51,583 bases of DNA, from positions 1 to 51,583 of the forward strand of contig JAJRQD010000161.1 in the NCBI GenBank assembly GCA_024280435.1. The letters are read 5' to 3'. Below the pieces are notes generated by a model. That model had not been told where the DNA came from. It searched no databases and saw only the letters and a program-made list of their open reading frames with translations. Shown in pieces: positions 42,132-51,544 of this stretch (positions within the stretch are counted from its first letter, which is position 1; each line of letters opens with the position of its first letter). This DNA is from an archaeon. Its GTDB lineage: Archaea; Asgardarchaeota; Heimdallarchaeia; Heimdallarchaeales; Kariarchaeaceae. Both the position numbers and the translations under genes were made by a program.

Positions 42132-44375
42132 ATGGTATTAATCTATAAATTAGTAGAAAGCTTTTCTAAAAAGAATGAATTAACCATCATAATGAAATTA
42201 AAATCCAGCATATATTTTCTATCTCTGTTTATTTTGTTAATCCCAGTATATACCCCGGGATTTATTGATAAACAGGATAATATAAGAGTTGATATAGATC
42301 AGAAAAGTTCTATTGAATTATTCGAGGGAGCTCTATCCTATCTAGAGAGCAAGAGTAGTAATTTCAGTAATTTCATAACATATTCTGATGAGTTTAACAG
42401 TAGCACACTGGTTTACTATGGTAAAGTAGGACTTGCAGGTACTGGATTGAACTTACTTGAGGCAAGAAAGAATGATGCCAGCTGGGTGGGTACAGATGTT
42501 AATGATAGATTACTTAGCCTTGCCACAGATATTGCAGACTTTCTGATCTCTATTGCCAGTGTGGACAATGCAACACACAGTATCATCTCACTCAATAACG
42601 AGAATGATCTGGTGGATCTATCATTGGAGTTTGGACTGTTGGGAATTACGGAATTCTTTATTGAACTGTATAATCAGACACAGACAGCACTGTATGCAGA
42701 TTTTGCAACTAAATTAATGCAATCTGTAAATGATCTTGCAATCACAAATTCAACAGATATGTATTTCAGATATGATAGTTATATAACAATGAATAACAGC
42801 TGGACACCTTATAATGATTTTGATTATTATTTCAGTAATCTATATCCAGAACATGAGTTTACTTTCTCAGGCATGTCATTTGGTACTGCGGGTATTATTA
42901 GCACTGCAATTAAATTCCTTGATATAGTAGATGCAAATAGCAATCTAGTCGGTACTATGATGAATAAATCAATTCATTATCTGTGGAGATCCAGTAGGAT
43001 AAATGGTAGTGAGCTATCTTTCTACACTGCGGAGGAGTATACAGGAATGGAATCCACCTCAATTGCAACAGGAGTTGCGGGAATAGGTAATACGTATCTA
43101 GAGCTTTACAGTCTAACTGCAAATAATACATATCTAGACAATGCAGTAGGTATAATGCACTGGTTGAATGGTACCACAAGTGGAGAGAGAAGGACGGGTA
43201 CTTCCTGGATAATCAATGATACAGTGGATGATGATCTTGAATTTGGACTTGAATTCGGATTGGCAGGTATCATTGATTTTCTTGATAATCTGTATGATTA
43301 CACCAAAGATATAAATCAGACAGTTTTGATCAAAGAGGCAACTATATCTTTGAGGAATTACGGTACACTTGATAGTGATCTGCTATCATTTCCAGAGAGA
43401 TATATAGATGGTAGTTTCATACTTAAAGGATCTACTTCCTACAGCTATGGTTCTGGAGGAATACTTGAGCTGTTCAATAAAATAGGTATTAAGTATAACA
43501 ATTCCTTCTACAATGAATACGCAGCTCAGATAAAAAATTATCTTAAACAAACATATCAGATGATTGATGGATACACAGCAATCTACACCAGAGAGACATT
43601 TAATTTTGAAACCAATCCCAAGATTGGAATATCTGGTACTTTGCTGTATCTATCTTCCTTCACACAGGGTTTATTAGATTTTGATTATAGTAAAATAGTT
43701 TTTCCCGAGACTGAACTAGGATACAGTAGTGTGAAAACACTTGTTCTTAACAACACGGGTGAGGCTACTCTGAGAATATTCAATATTACAGTGGGAGAGT
43801 ACTTTACAGTAGATAATACAGAATTAAATATTGCAGGTAATGCTTCTGCAGAGTTAAATATCACATTCACACCACTCAAAGAGGGAATAATTGGTACAAG
43901 TATTAATTTTACCAATGGATTGATGCAGTATTCAATAATTATAGAGACTTCTGGTTATGACAATCCTCAATTAGTATCATTCACCGGTCCTAGTAATAAT
44001 ACGGAATTCAATGAGTACAAGAAGTTGGATTTTGTGCTAGAGGTATCAGATCAATCAGCAATATCATCTGTGGTGATGAGGCTTATGAATGAGAATGAGA
44101 CTGATATACTGAGCAGTGCAATGATTTTTGAGGATAATGTATACAAAGGTAGTTGGGACCCTGCAAACTATGCCAATGGTACATATATTCTTGATTTTGA
44201 GATCACAGATGCTCTCAATCATAAGACCATTGTTAGATATGTATACAGTATAGGTATCTATACACCTGCACTGGAAGAGAGAATATTCAGTGATACAGTA
44301 CTGTATGGTATTATAATAGCAACAGTAGTCTTACTGATCATTGCGATTATTTTAACAAAGAGAATTAAATCTTAA
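42132..44375 (+). CDS. Secreted LanC-like toroid with immunoglobulin-like domains and membrane anchor
   Basis: A signal peptide (MKLKSSIYFLSLFILLIPVY) starts at an internal ATG, 42192; the frame also opens at an ATG at 42132. Residues 60-510 have seven regularly spaced helical repeats with G-x-x-G turns (near residues 100, 168, 251, 314, 376, 440 and 499, for example FGLAGIIDFL and GVAGIGNTYLEL), as in the LanC (alpha/alpha)7 barrel. The zinc-binding Cys-Cys-His of LanC is missing; the protein has no cysteine. Residues 525-620 form a choice-of-anchor-D-like beta domain (KTLVLNNTGEATLRIFNITV), 625-715 an Ig-like domain, and 725-747 a membrane helix with a basic tail. It is extracellular; substrate unknown. 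Confidence 0.7.
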   Translation: MVLIYKLVESFSKKNELTIIMKLKSSIYFLSLFILLIPVYTPGFIDKQDNIRVDIDQKSSIELFEGALSYLESKSSNFSNFITYSDEFNSSTLVYYGKVGLAGTGLNLLEARKNDASWVGTDVNDRLLSLATDIADFLISIASVDNATHSIISLNNENDLVDLSLEFGLLGITEFFIELYNQTQTALYADFATKLMQSVNDLAITNSTDMYFRYDSYITMNNSWTPYNDFDYYFSNLYPEHEFTFSGMSFGTAGIISTAIKFLDIVDANSNLVGTMMNKSIHYLWRSSRINGSELSFYTAEEYTGMESTSIATGVAGIGNTYLELYSLTANNTYLDNAVGIMHWLNGTTSGERRTGTSWIINDTVDDDLEFGLEFGLAGIIDFLDNLYDYTKDINQTVLIKEATISLRNYGTLDSDLLSFPERYIDGSFILKGSTSYSYGSGGILELFNKIGIKYNNSFYNEYAAQIKNYLKQTYQMIDGYTAIYTRETFNFETNPKIGISGTLLYLSSFTQGLLDFDYSKIVFPETELGYSSVKTLVLNNTGEATLRIFNITVGEYFTVDNTELNIAGNASAELNITFTPLKEGIIGTSINFTNGLMQYSIIIETSGYDNPQLVSFTGPSNNTEFNEYKKLDFVLEVSDQSAISSVVMRLMNENETDILSSAMIFEDNVYKGSWDPANYANGTYILDFEITDALNHKTIVRYVYSIGIYTPALEERIFSDTVLYGIIIATVVLLIIAIILTKRIKS

Positions 44376-44422
44376 ATTACTCAATCACATTATTTTTTAT
44401 ACATATAATACTACAAACAATT

Positions 44423-44860
44423 ATGGAGCCTATCAGATATAGTGAACTTATAGTTTTTCGACCGGTAAAGAATTGGAAAATAGAGATATTATGTCTGAAA
44501 ATAGATAACAAACCAGAATTCATCAAACAATTGATCTCTGATGAGGATCAAGCACTGTATGCAGGTTTGAACAAATTAAAACGGGTTGCAGGTATTGAGC
44601 CAAGAATAATTAGTATGGAACCTGTATATCAATTTAATAGAGATGAGATAATTTACTTTTTTGCATGTATTGTTGATCCATACAAGGAAATAAGAAGATT
44701 GAATTATTACGAGGAAGCAGAATGGTATGATCCAAGATACATATACAATTCATTGTACAAATCAGGTGACAAAGAGGCTTTAACAGCAGCTATTGAGTGG
44801 GTAAAGAAAAGTGATTATTCTGCAATGTATCTCTCAAGAAATGTGATGTTCATGGGTTGA
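44423..44860 (+). CDS. Conserved-looking hypothetical protein
   Basis: A 145-residue protein not recognised. It mixes strands and helices (ELIVFRPVKNWKIEILCLKI, then YFFACIVDPYKEIRRLNYYEEAEWYDP) without signal peptide or membrane helix, so it is cytoplasmic. TATA-like ACATATAATA lies at about 44401-44410, close to the ATG at 44423. It stands alone. Confidence 0.6.
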   Translation: MEPIRYSELIVFRPVKNWKIEILCLKIDNKPEFIKQLISDEDQALYAGLNKLKRVAGIEPRIISMEPVYQFNRDEIIYFFACIVDPYKEIRRLNYYEEAEWYDPRYIYNSLYKSGDKEALTAAIEWVKKSDYSAMYLSRNVMFMG

Positions 44861-44888
44861 TCCTCTGTTATTGGATGAAATCACTATA

Positions 44889-44940
44889 TTTTATCGATAA
44901 AAATCAAAGATCGATTGATTATTCTGATCTTTTTTATCGT
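44889..44940. terminator. Palindrome and imperfect hairpin, possible terminator
   Basis: A perfect 14-bp palindrome TTTTATCGATAAAA (44889-44902) is followed by a nested imperfect hairpin pairing CGATAAAA and AGATC with GATCT and TTTTATCG (44895-44939). The right arm includes a run of six T, which could help end transcription of the preceding gene. Confidence 0.35.
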
Positions 44941-45010
44941 TCATAAACTGAAAATAAGATATGTTTTTTATTTGATACGATATTACATACACTTGTATTG
45001 AGTGAACACT

Positions 45011-45343
45011 ATGCCAGATAGAGATAAAATCCCATACGAAACTTCATTATCAACATTACTTGAATCCATTGTGAAACAGGCACAAGAGGATGGCAGGATA
45101 TCAAGTGAGGAATCAGAGTTGATACACAGAATTCAGATAGATGCAAGAGATTTTGAGAAGGAAATTGTTAATGCTAAAAAAAAGGCTCAGGGTAATATAA
45201 CAATAGAGGAAATATTCAACATCAGTAAGAAAAAAATGATATTGAATGCCACAGAGGTTGCTAAGCAGGATGGTATAATTACAGATGATGAGCAGGCAAT
45301 AATCAATAAACTTGTATCAGAATTGGAGACATTCAAGATATAA
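45011..45343 (+). CDS. TerB-like small acidic-helical protein
   Basis: A 110-residue all-helical protein. Two copies of a calcium-site-like pattern are visible: QEDGRISSEESELIHRI and KQDGIITDDEQAIINKL. These resemble the DGxIxxxExxxI motifs of TerB/tellurite-resistance-type domains, whose acidic loops may bind metal. The start ATG at 45011 is preferred to the GTG at 45002. Its stop overlaps the phosphatase ATG by one base (TAATG), so the two proteins are probably made together and may work together in signalling. Confidence 0.7.
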   Translation: MPDRDKIPYETSLSTLLESIVKQAQEDGRISSEESELIHRIQIDARDFEKEIVNAKKKAQGNITIEEIFNISKKKMILNATEVAKQDGIITDDEQAIINKLVSELETFKI

Positions 45344-45777
45344 TGAAACCACGCAATTTTGCATTTATTGATGATTTTATAGCAGGTTCTGCCATACCAG
45401 ACAACATAGATCATCTGAAATTTTACAAAGAGAATGGGATTAACAGGGTAATTTCATTAACAGCGGATAGACCACTTGTTATGTATCACAATAACATAAT
45501 TGAGGATCACCACCTAGCAATATCCAGTACTCCATCTGATAGAACTATCAAAAAATATATCGATATACTGAGAGATGCAGAGAAAAATAATGAGAAGGTG
45601 GTGGTACACTGTCAGTTCGGACAGGAGAGAACGGGGATAATGTTGATCATCTATCTTGTGGAGATAAAGGGTATGAATAAAGATGATGCAATCAGATTGT
45701 TGAGAGAGAAAAGACCCGTATCACTGAAAACATACCATGCAATTCAATATTTGAATAATCGATACATCGGTGAATAA
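45343..45777 (+). CDS. Dual-specificity/tyrosine phosphatase (Cys-based)
   Basis: A 144-residue phosphatase of the archaeal DSP/PTP type. The active-site loop is VHCQFGQERTG, giving Cys90 and Arg96 (H-C-x5-R-T). The general acid is likely an acidic residue in the segment near DHHLAISSTPSDRTIKK. The C-terminal MNKDDAIRLLREKRPVSL matches the family helix. It probably removes phosphate from Tyr/Ser of proteins, or from nucleotides or inositol phosphates. It is translationally coupled to the TerB-like gene. Confidence 0.92.
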   Translation: MKPRNFAFIDDFIAGSAIPDNIDHLKFYKENGINRVISLTADRPLVMYHNNIIEDHHLAISSTPSDRTIKKYIDILRDAEKNNEKVVVHCQFGQERTGIMLIIYLVEIKGMNKDDAIRLLREKRPVSLKTYHAIQYLNNRYIGE

Positions 45778-45812
45778 TAATATTATTGAGTAACTGAATT
45801 TGTGATAGAATT

Positions 45813-46775
45813 GTGAGTAGAATTGGATATGGATCTGCACCTGGAAAAGTAATAATCTCAGGTGATCACAGTGTGGTGTACAAATACCCAGCACTTGCCA
45901 GTGCAATAGATCTGAGATGTAGAGTAAAGGCGGTAGAGATCAACAGTGGATTGAGGATCATTGCCAATGATTTTGGAATATCAGTTGACTACACAGCTGA
46001 TGAACTGTCCAGAGTAGGAGAAGGAAAGGATGTACATGATAAATTTGATGGAATTGCCAGAATAGTTAATTCAATGATTGACAAGGGGATACAGCTGGAG
46101 ATAGAGAGTGAAGTTCCAATTTCAGCAGGATTAGGTAGCTCTGCTGCGGTTGCAGTAGCCACAGTAGCAGCAATTGCAGATCTTTATGAGATGGATATAT
46201 CCCGGGAGAGAATATCTGAACTGGCATTTGAATCCGAGAAAGTAATACATGGAAGACCTTCTGGGATTGACAATTCAATTGCCACCTATGGTGGTTTACT
46301 TGTATTTAATGATGGTAAAATAGATCTGAAAGAATTGAAGTATGAGATACCACTTGTTATTGTCAATTCCAAAGTACCAAGAGATACCAAAAAACTTGTT
46401 GCAAGTGTTGCTGATCTGAGAGAAGAGATTGATGAGATTGACAAGGTATTGTATTCTATGGGAAATATAACCCGAAATGTGATTGATACAGTTGAGAATG
46501 GCGATCTGCGGAGATTGGGTAAGCTACTTGATATAAATCAGGGTCTGTTGGATGCAATTGGTGTAGGTCATTCTGCTTTATCAGAGATAATATGGAGACT
46601 TAGGGGAATTGGATTACTCGGTGCCAAACTTACTGGAGCAGGTGGTGGAGGCTGTATGATTGGATTAATGGAGAACAGTGATAATAACGAGAAGATAATT
46701 GCAGAACTATCAACTCTTGATGTGGATGTGATATTCACCAGTGCAAGTAGCAGAGGAGTTGAGATAGGAAAATGA
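45813..46775 (+). CDS. mvk: Mevalonate kinase
   Basis: GHMP kinase phosphorylating mevalonate, a step of archaeal isoprenoid lipid synthesis. It has the substrate strand YGSAPGKVIISGDHSVVYKYPALA, the ATP-binding loop EVPISAGLGSSAAVAVAT, GRPSGIDNSIATYGG and the C-terminal KLTGAGGGGCMIGL. Start GTG at 45813. The TGA overlaps the next ATG as ATGA, coupling it to isopentenyl phosphate kinase. Confidence 0.95.
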   Translation: MSRIGYGSAPGKVIISGDHSVVYKYPALASAIDLRCRVKAVEINSGLRIIANDFGISVDYTADELSRVGEGKDVHDKFDGIARIVNSMIDKGIQLEIESEVPISAGLGSSAAVAVATVAAIADLYEMDISRERISELAFESEKVIHGRPSGIDNSIATYGGLLVFNDGKIDLKELKYEIPLVIVNSKVPRDTKKLVASVADLREEIDEIDKVLYSMGNITRNVIDTVENGDLRRLGKLLDINQGLLDAIGVGHSALSEIIWRLRGIGLLGAKLTGAGGGGCMIGLMENSDNNEKIIAELSTLDVDVIFTSASSRGVEIGK

Positions 46776-47575
46776 TGATACTCAAGCTTGGAGGAGCTGC
46801 AATAACAGATAAAAATAAGAAGAATACACTGAAAACAGATGTAATATATTCAGTCCTTGAACAGATAGTTGATTTCCACAGTGAGATATTACTTGTACAT
46901 GGAGCAGGTTCCTTCGGCCATGTGGATGCCAAGAAATATCTGTTAAGGCATGGGATAAATGACAGCATATCACTGGATGAACAGAGAATAGGTGTATCCA
47001 GGATCAAATCCAATCTGAAAATACTTGATACAGAGATAAATAATATAGCAATTGAACTTGGGATCAATCCTTTCACCCTATCTATCTCATCAATGATGCT
47101 AAGTGATGGGGATGATGATGAGAAATTGTATCTAGATGCATTAGATCAGTGTATTGCAATGAAATTCATGCCAATACTGTGTGGAGATATGGTATTTGAT
47201 ATGAAAACAGGCTTCAGAGTAGTCTCAGGAGATAGAATTATCAAATTACTGGCAGAGAGATATAAAGATAAAGATTTGACAGTAATATTTGGAACAGATA
47301 TTGATGGATTGTACAATAAAAATCCAAATGAATTCAAAGATGCAAGATTAATTGAGAGAATTGAGTATGATAAACTGGATGAGCTGATTATCAAAGCAGG
47401 AGATAGTGCAGGTGTGGATGTAACAGGTGGGATGGCTGGAAAACTGCAACAGATAAAAGATATATCCAGCCTTGGGATAGATGTGATAATGGTAAACATA
47501 ACAGAGAAGAATAGGCTGAGAAAGGTATTAAACAGAGAACATACAATTGCCACCTTCATATCGGGTAAAAAATAG
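46772..47575 (+). CDS. ipk: Isopentenyl phosphate kinase
   Basis: Amino-acid-kinase-fold enzyme phosphorylating isopentenyl phosphate to isopentenyl diphosphate, the last step of the archaeal mevalonate pathway variants. The N-terminus MILKLGGAAITDKNKKNTL, LVHGAGSFGHVDAKKYLLRHG (with the catalytic His) and DVTGGMAGKLQQI are diagnostic. Its 267 residues are normal. The adjacent mvk shows the two steps are co-expressed; the decarboxylase steps lie elsewhere. Confidence 0.95.
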   Translation: MMILKLGGAAITDKNKKNTLKTDVIYSVLEQIVDFHSEILLVHGAGSFGHVDAKKYLLRHGINDSISLDEQRIGVSRIKSNLKILDTEINNIAIELGINPFTLSISSMMLSDGDDDEKLYLDALDQCIAMKFMPILCGDMVFDMKTGFRVVSGDRIIKLLAERYKDKDLTVIFGTDIDGLYNKNPNEFKDARLIERIEYDKLDELIIKAGDSAGVDVTGGMAGKLQQIKDISSLGIDVIMVNITEKNRLRKVLNREHTIATFISGKK

Positions 47576-47641
47576 ATAATTATCATAAAAAACATGAATA
47601 TTAACTAATATATTTATTAGAATTCAGATAAACTTGATTTT

Positions 47642-48106
47642 ATGAATGAAACCTATGATGATAAAGTCAGAAAAATATATGCAAAGAATACACGTACTAT
47701 GAAATTAACAGTAGTCAATCTATCAATAGGTGCAGTTCTTTTACTATTATTCTCAATTATTAATGTACTGAACAATGACATGATTGGCTATTTCCAGGGT
47801 ATCCTTGTGGTATATCTAATCTTACTGATGTATTATTACTGGAAACGAAGTATGACTGCAAAGAATCTGATTATTTTCTCAGCTGCATCAATAATATTTT
47901 TTTTCCAACCAATATTGATTTACTTTACCGCAGCACAGATATTGATTTTTGTACAGCATAATTATGTGATTGGAATACCATTACTGATTTTCTCAGGATG
48001 GCTGATCTATACCATGCTTTATGTGACACTAGCCAATTTATTCAATGAGGAGACAAATAGGAAGTTTGAATTTCCAGATATAATACCATCGGATATAGTG
48101 GAATAG
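47642..48106 (+). CDS. Four-helix membrane protein of unknown function
   Basis: A 154-residue protein with four membrane helices at about residues 22-46, 50-70, 78-103 and 111-135, and a short acidic C-terminus (NEETNRKFEFPDIIPSDIVE). No family is recognised. It starts 66 bp after ipk on the same strand and converges on the lipase-like gene. Confidence 0.65.
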   Translation: MNETYDDKVRKIYAKNTRTMKLTVVNLSIGAVLLLLFSIINVLNNDMIGYFQGILVVYLILLMYYYWKRSMTAKNLIIFSAASIIFFFQPILIYFTAAQILIFVQHNYVIGIPLLIFSGWLIYTMLYVTLANLFNEETNRKFEFPDIIPSDIVE

Positions 48107-48108
48107 AT

Positions 48109-49098
48109 CTATTTTCTGTACTCTCTGATCTTATCTCTCAGTACAACTTTTTTCTCATCCAATATAGTGGACAGTTCCTCTTTCTTACGTGATAACTCTG
48201 ATTTTTTCTTCTCAACCAATTCTACCTGCTCTCGCATGAAATCATTGAATCGTTTCTTCAGTGTGAGATCTGTTAATCTACCATCTATACCAAGATCCTC
48301 AAGCAATTTATCATATATCTGATAATCATCATCAATCAGCAGATGAGTTTTATCAATTGCCACATTGTATAGATTTGATGCATCTGATTTTATTGGCATA
48401 GAAACAAAACTAGTGCCAATATATACCAATTGGTCAACCGCAGATCTTGCACCCTCAGATGAGTAATAATAGTAATGTTTTGTCACTTTATCAGAGTTGT
48501 AAATTCTTTGATGAGTATGTGGATGATCCTTCTCAGATAGAATAATCTCGGGTCTAATTTTATCCTTAATAATTGGGTCTGCAAGGTTCTGAGAGAGAGA
48601 TAACAATTTATTTGATATCCGAATCGCAGGTCCACGCATATCTTCATGCAATTTCTCATGGATAAGTATCAGAGTTTCATTATCACTCTCCATTATCTCC
48701 TCAATGAAACTGGTTGTCAATACTGGACTCTCTTTGAAAAGAGGCATTGCATCAATCTGTATGAGAATTTCAATCGTATATCCCTTTGAAATCAATTCAT
48801 TTGCCAAAAGAGATGCAGACCAACCACCAAGAGAATGACCGATAATTACTATTTTTTTATCCACATCATTATTGATTTTCTCAGTAATTCTGGATAAAGT
48901 ACTTGAATAGCCATTATCATTCCAGAACTTACCATATTTGTGGTACTCATCATAAATTATATTTTTATATCCAAGTTTTATCAATTCAACTGTTGGATAT
49001 TTACCAGAACGAATTAATAATTCTTTTACTTTCTCAGTTAATATCCATACGCCTGGCTTTATAATTGTTCTAAAACCATGGATGGCAATTATAATCAT
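48109..49098 (-). CDS. Lipase-like alpha/beta hydrolase with C-terminal coiled coil
   Basis: Residues 1-230 are an alpha/beta hydrolase with an N-terminal IAIHGF oxyanion loop and the nucleophile elbow VIIGHSLGGWSAS (Ser89), as in class 3 lipases and PGAP1-like proteins. LIQIDAMPLF probably holds the catalytic Asp or an adjacent residue, and the histidine may lie in KDHPHTHQRIY. Residues 265-329 are highly charged coiled coil (KKKSELSRKKEELSTILDEK). There is no signal peptide, so it acts inside the cell. Substrate unknown. Confidence 0.78.
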   Translation of the reverse strand: MIIIAIHGFRTIIKPGVWILTEKVKELLIRSGKYPTVELIKLGYKNIIYDEYHKYGKFWNDNGYSSTLSRITEKINNDVDKKIVIIGHSLGGWSASLLANELISKGYTIEILIQIDAMPLFKESPVLTTSFIEEIMESDNETLILIHEKLHEDMRGPAIRISNKLLSLSQNLADPIIKDKIRPEIILSEKDHPHTHQRIYNSDKVTKHYYYYSSEGARSAVDQLVYIGTSFVSMPIKSDASNLYNVAIDKTHLLIDDDYQIYDKLLEDLGIDGRLTDLTLKKRFNDFMREQVELVEKKKSELSRKKEELSTILDEKKVVLRDKIREYRK

Positions 49099-49506
49099 AA
49101 ATTAAATATATCAAAATATGATTTAAATTTATAGAATATATTTTGTAAATAATCTTCCTAGATAAACTACTAAAGTTTCAATTACTATCATTTTATAGAG
49201 TATCAATAGAGCAACTATATTCATTGGGTACTTACCATCTTTTGAGTACATACACTTTTCCTGTATATAGCCATTTTTCTTCAATAATCTGAACTATGAA
49301 CTGAAATTCTGCTTAAGGTTCTTATTGTTAGCTGCGGATTCTGTGTATGAAGTATGTGATTTTATTTTTAGAAATAATTCTTTATCAGATAATTTCCTGT
49401 TCTAGTGAAATGGAATTATGCTACTAAATCAATGTTAGTGCAGATTAAATGCAAATAGTGATTATTTAAACAATTTATTTAGTACTCTATTTTTTTTAAA
49501 AGATAA
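49099..49506. other. Non-coding region between lipase-like and ferredoxin genes
   Basis: No gene, tRNA or clear repeat was found in 408 bp. The open frames are short. The T-rich stretch at 49489-49500 lies just after the ferredoxin gene's 3' end and could be its terminator. Base composition is somewhat richer in short G+C patches than the neighbours. Confidence 0.4.
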
Positions 49507-49827
49507 TTACAGCTCAAAAATCTTGATAGCAACTACTGGACAATCAGTCTCACATGCCAAACATTCAATACAACGATCCTGGTTAACAGGTGCTGCCTTC
49601 TTGTCTGATGCGGGATTTCCTGCATATTCTGCCCACTCAAAAACTTCCTCTGGGCATACCTCGATGCATACACCATCTGCAATGCATATATCGAAATCAA
49701 CTGCCACATTATCACCGTGTATACCTAGTTTTTCTGGTGGTGCAAATTCGCCCCATACATTGTACTCAAATTCGGGATGCTTCTGTGAACTTAGCTTATC
49801 TTTAAAATCAACGTCTATTTCAGCCAT
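49507..49827 (-). CDS. Zinc-ferredoxin-like 7Fe ferredoxin
   Basis: Electron carrier. It has the archaeal zinc-ferredoxin layout: an N-terminal extension, then GIHGDNVAVDFDICIADGVC. The first cluster motif CIADGVCIEVCP has Asp in place of one Cys, as for a 3Fe-4S cluster, and the second is CIECLACETDCP for 4Fe-4S. Two histidines (KHPEFEY and GIHGD) match candidate zinc ligands of Sulfolobus ferredoxin. I chose the ATG at 49827 (MAEIDVDFKDK) because that fits the family N-terminus; the ATG at 49896 adds 23 residues. It probably serves 2-oxoacid oxidoreductases. Confidence 0.92.
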   Translation of the reverse strand: MAEIDVDFKDKLSSQKHPEFEYNVWGEFAPPEKLGIHGDNVAVDFDICIADGVCIEVCPEEVFEWAEYAGNPASDKKAAPVNQDRCIECLACETDCPVVAIKIFEL

Positions 49828-50141
49828 TTTGGTTTTCCTCTCATAATCTGCTTTAAATTCATGACTTGCATAAATTATTTTGAGATTATAATTCATGGTT
49901 ATGATTTTGAAATATAAGTATTTTCAATCTTGGCTATTTATTTCTGAAAGAAAATTAATTCTGTGAGAAAATTGACAAAAATATCATTGATTTGTTATTA
50001 TTGATTGTTTTTTGTCCAAAGTATTTCATTGAGCTTTTACTACATAAAGTAATGTTATATCTGTGATCATCTGATGGTATTGTTATTTTGCAATGCTAGT
50101 TGACTATTATCAGTCAGATATCAGATGGATAATGATTTGAT

Positions 50142-50924
50142 ATGGATTTAACCAAAAAAAAGACCTACTTCAAATTATTTATTAGTGTATTTATAATTCT
50201 AGAATTAGTTAGAATGAGAACAGTAAAGTTAACAATATTTGTATTGCTATTGATATTGATCAGTAATCCAACAGGTAGAGGGGAACTCACACCAAATATG
50301 ATCTCTTATTATTATATGACAGATAGTATTGAGAATGGCGTGTGGAATCCTGATAAGGTATTTACAGATGATAGCATGGTAAAAGCAAGAGAAGGAGATA
50401 GGATTGATGTAGAAATTGATTATATTGATGGAACTGAATTCACCTACAACATCTCGGCTAATTGGGTATGGAGTTTTGCCAAGGAAGATATCACCAATTT
50501 TGGTGGATGGGTCATCTCAGATGATTTTGACTACTGGATGGAGGATGGGAATGTTAACGCCAAAGATAGATTTTTAGATGGGTTTGAGGATTTAAGGATA
50601 GAGCTTACTGAAGATATTTCAATAAAAACGAATGGTGATTTACTGTATGAGATGAGATTGAGGGCCATTGATGAGTTTAATGATAGTGCACTTGATGTTA
50701 CATATTATGCGAAGTATCATGAGAATGGTAGATTAAGTCTGCTTAATTATGAAGTCTGGGTAAAGATATTGAATACACGTTATATTAGGGATTCAATTAA
50801 TTTAAGAAATACAGGTACAGATTTTGCATTGGATGTATTTCAAGAAAAATCACCTGGATTTCTGATATTGTCTGTGTTTGCTCTTATCCCAGTAGTGTTA
50901 ATTAAAAGAAAAAATATAGATTAA
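50142..50924 (+). CDS. Secreted, membrane-anchored surface protein
   Basis: Function unknown. The frame opens at an ATG at 50142, but a second ATG at 50214 begins a clear signal peptide (MRTVKLTIFVLLLILIS), so that is the likely start. The mature part is beta-rich and acidic (DRIDVEIDYIDGTEFTYNIS), and the end SPGFLILSVFALIPVVLIKRKNID is a C-terminal anchor with a basic tail, like the binding protein and CBM9-like protein of this window. The last four bases overlap the stop of the convergent acidic-protein gene. Confidence 0.65.
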   Translation: MDLTKKKTYFKLFISVFIILELVRMRTVKLTIFVLLLILISNPTGRGELTPNMISYYYMTDSIENGVWNPDKVFTDDSMVKAREGDRIDVEIDYIDGTEFTYNISANWVWSFAKEDITNFGGWVISDDFDYWMEDGNVNAKDRFLDGFEDLRIELTEDISIKTNGDLLYEMRLRAIDEFNDSALDVTYYAKYHENGRLSLLNYEVWVKILNTRYIRDSINLRNTGTDFALDVFQEKSPGFLILSVFALIPVVLIKRKNID

Positions 50925-51355
50925 AGATCCCATTCATCGAAATCATCATCAGAACTAGCAAGTATAATATCTTTATCTGAAAGATCATTATCAGATATAT
51001 CATCTGCGAGTTTCAGAGCATCATCTAGTACTAATGAGTCGAGTTCGTCAATATCATCCTCTTCAATATCGTCTTCAATATCTTCATCAATATCATCATC
51101 TTCAAATTCAGATTCAACCTCCTCAAATTCGATAAAGTGTATTTGCTCTGGTTCTCCATCTGGTTCATCATAATTGTCATTCAGTATAGTTGTTATATCC
51201 TGATCTCCCAGTGCAAGTTCATCGTCTTCACTATCCCCAAAGAAAGAGTCCAAAAAAGCTCTTGCTTCTTGTAAACCTACACTCTCGATGAATTCGTTGA
51301 GGATATCCACGAGATTATCAATTATCTCATTGTTCACTGGATTTTTTGCGGACAC
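50921..51355 (-). CDS. Extremely acidic protein of unknown function
   Basis: A 144-residue protein. Residues 8-40 form a helix-rich start (NEIIDNLVDILNEFIESVG). The rest is dominated by Asp and Glu (EEVESEFEDDDIDEDIED and similar), with almost no basic residues, so it is probably disordered. The start is a GTG at 51355. Such proteins can act as charged partners of basic proteins or as metal buffers. Its gene is convergent with and overlaps the anchored surface protein by four bases. Confidence 0.65.
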   Translation of the reverse strand: MSAKNPVNNEIIDNLVDILNEFIESVGLQEARAFLDSFFGDSEDDELALGDQDITTILNDNYDEPDGEPEQIHFIEFEEVESEFEDDDIDEDIEDDIEEDDIDELDSLVLDDALKLADDISDNDLSDKDIILASSDDDFDEWDL

Positions 51356-51413
51356 TATCTGATAATGATTTGATGCGATATTAAAATGTCTTATTCGGAA
51401 TAATAGAATTAGT

Positions 51414-51432
51414 AAAAAAAAAAAAAAAAAAA
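51414..51432. repeat. A19 homopolymer
   Basis: Nineteen A in a row on the plus strand upstream of the acidic-protein gene. The length may vary between assemblies or cells. Confidence 0.9.
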
Positions 51433-51544
51433 TATTGTTTGCTGGGATTATTCATTTTTCTTGGCTAATCCCTAAATCATGAACACCTCCTTTCTAAGCT
51501 CAATATTTTTAATATTTGCTTCAAAAAAATTCATTAGATTATTG

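Noticed and set aside
49099-49506. Possible small RNA or tRNA in the 408-bp gap.
   Set aside because: No tRNA arms, GGTTCGA-type loop or stable G+C-rich helix could be found by eye.
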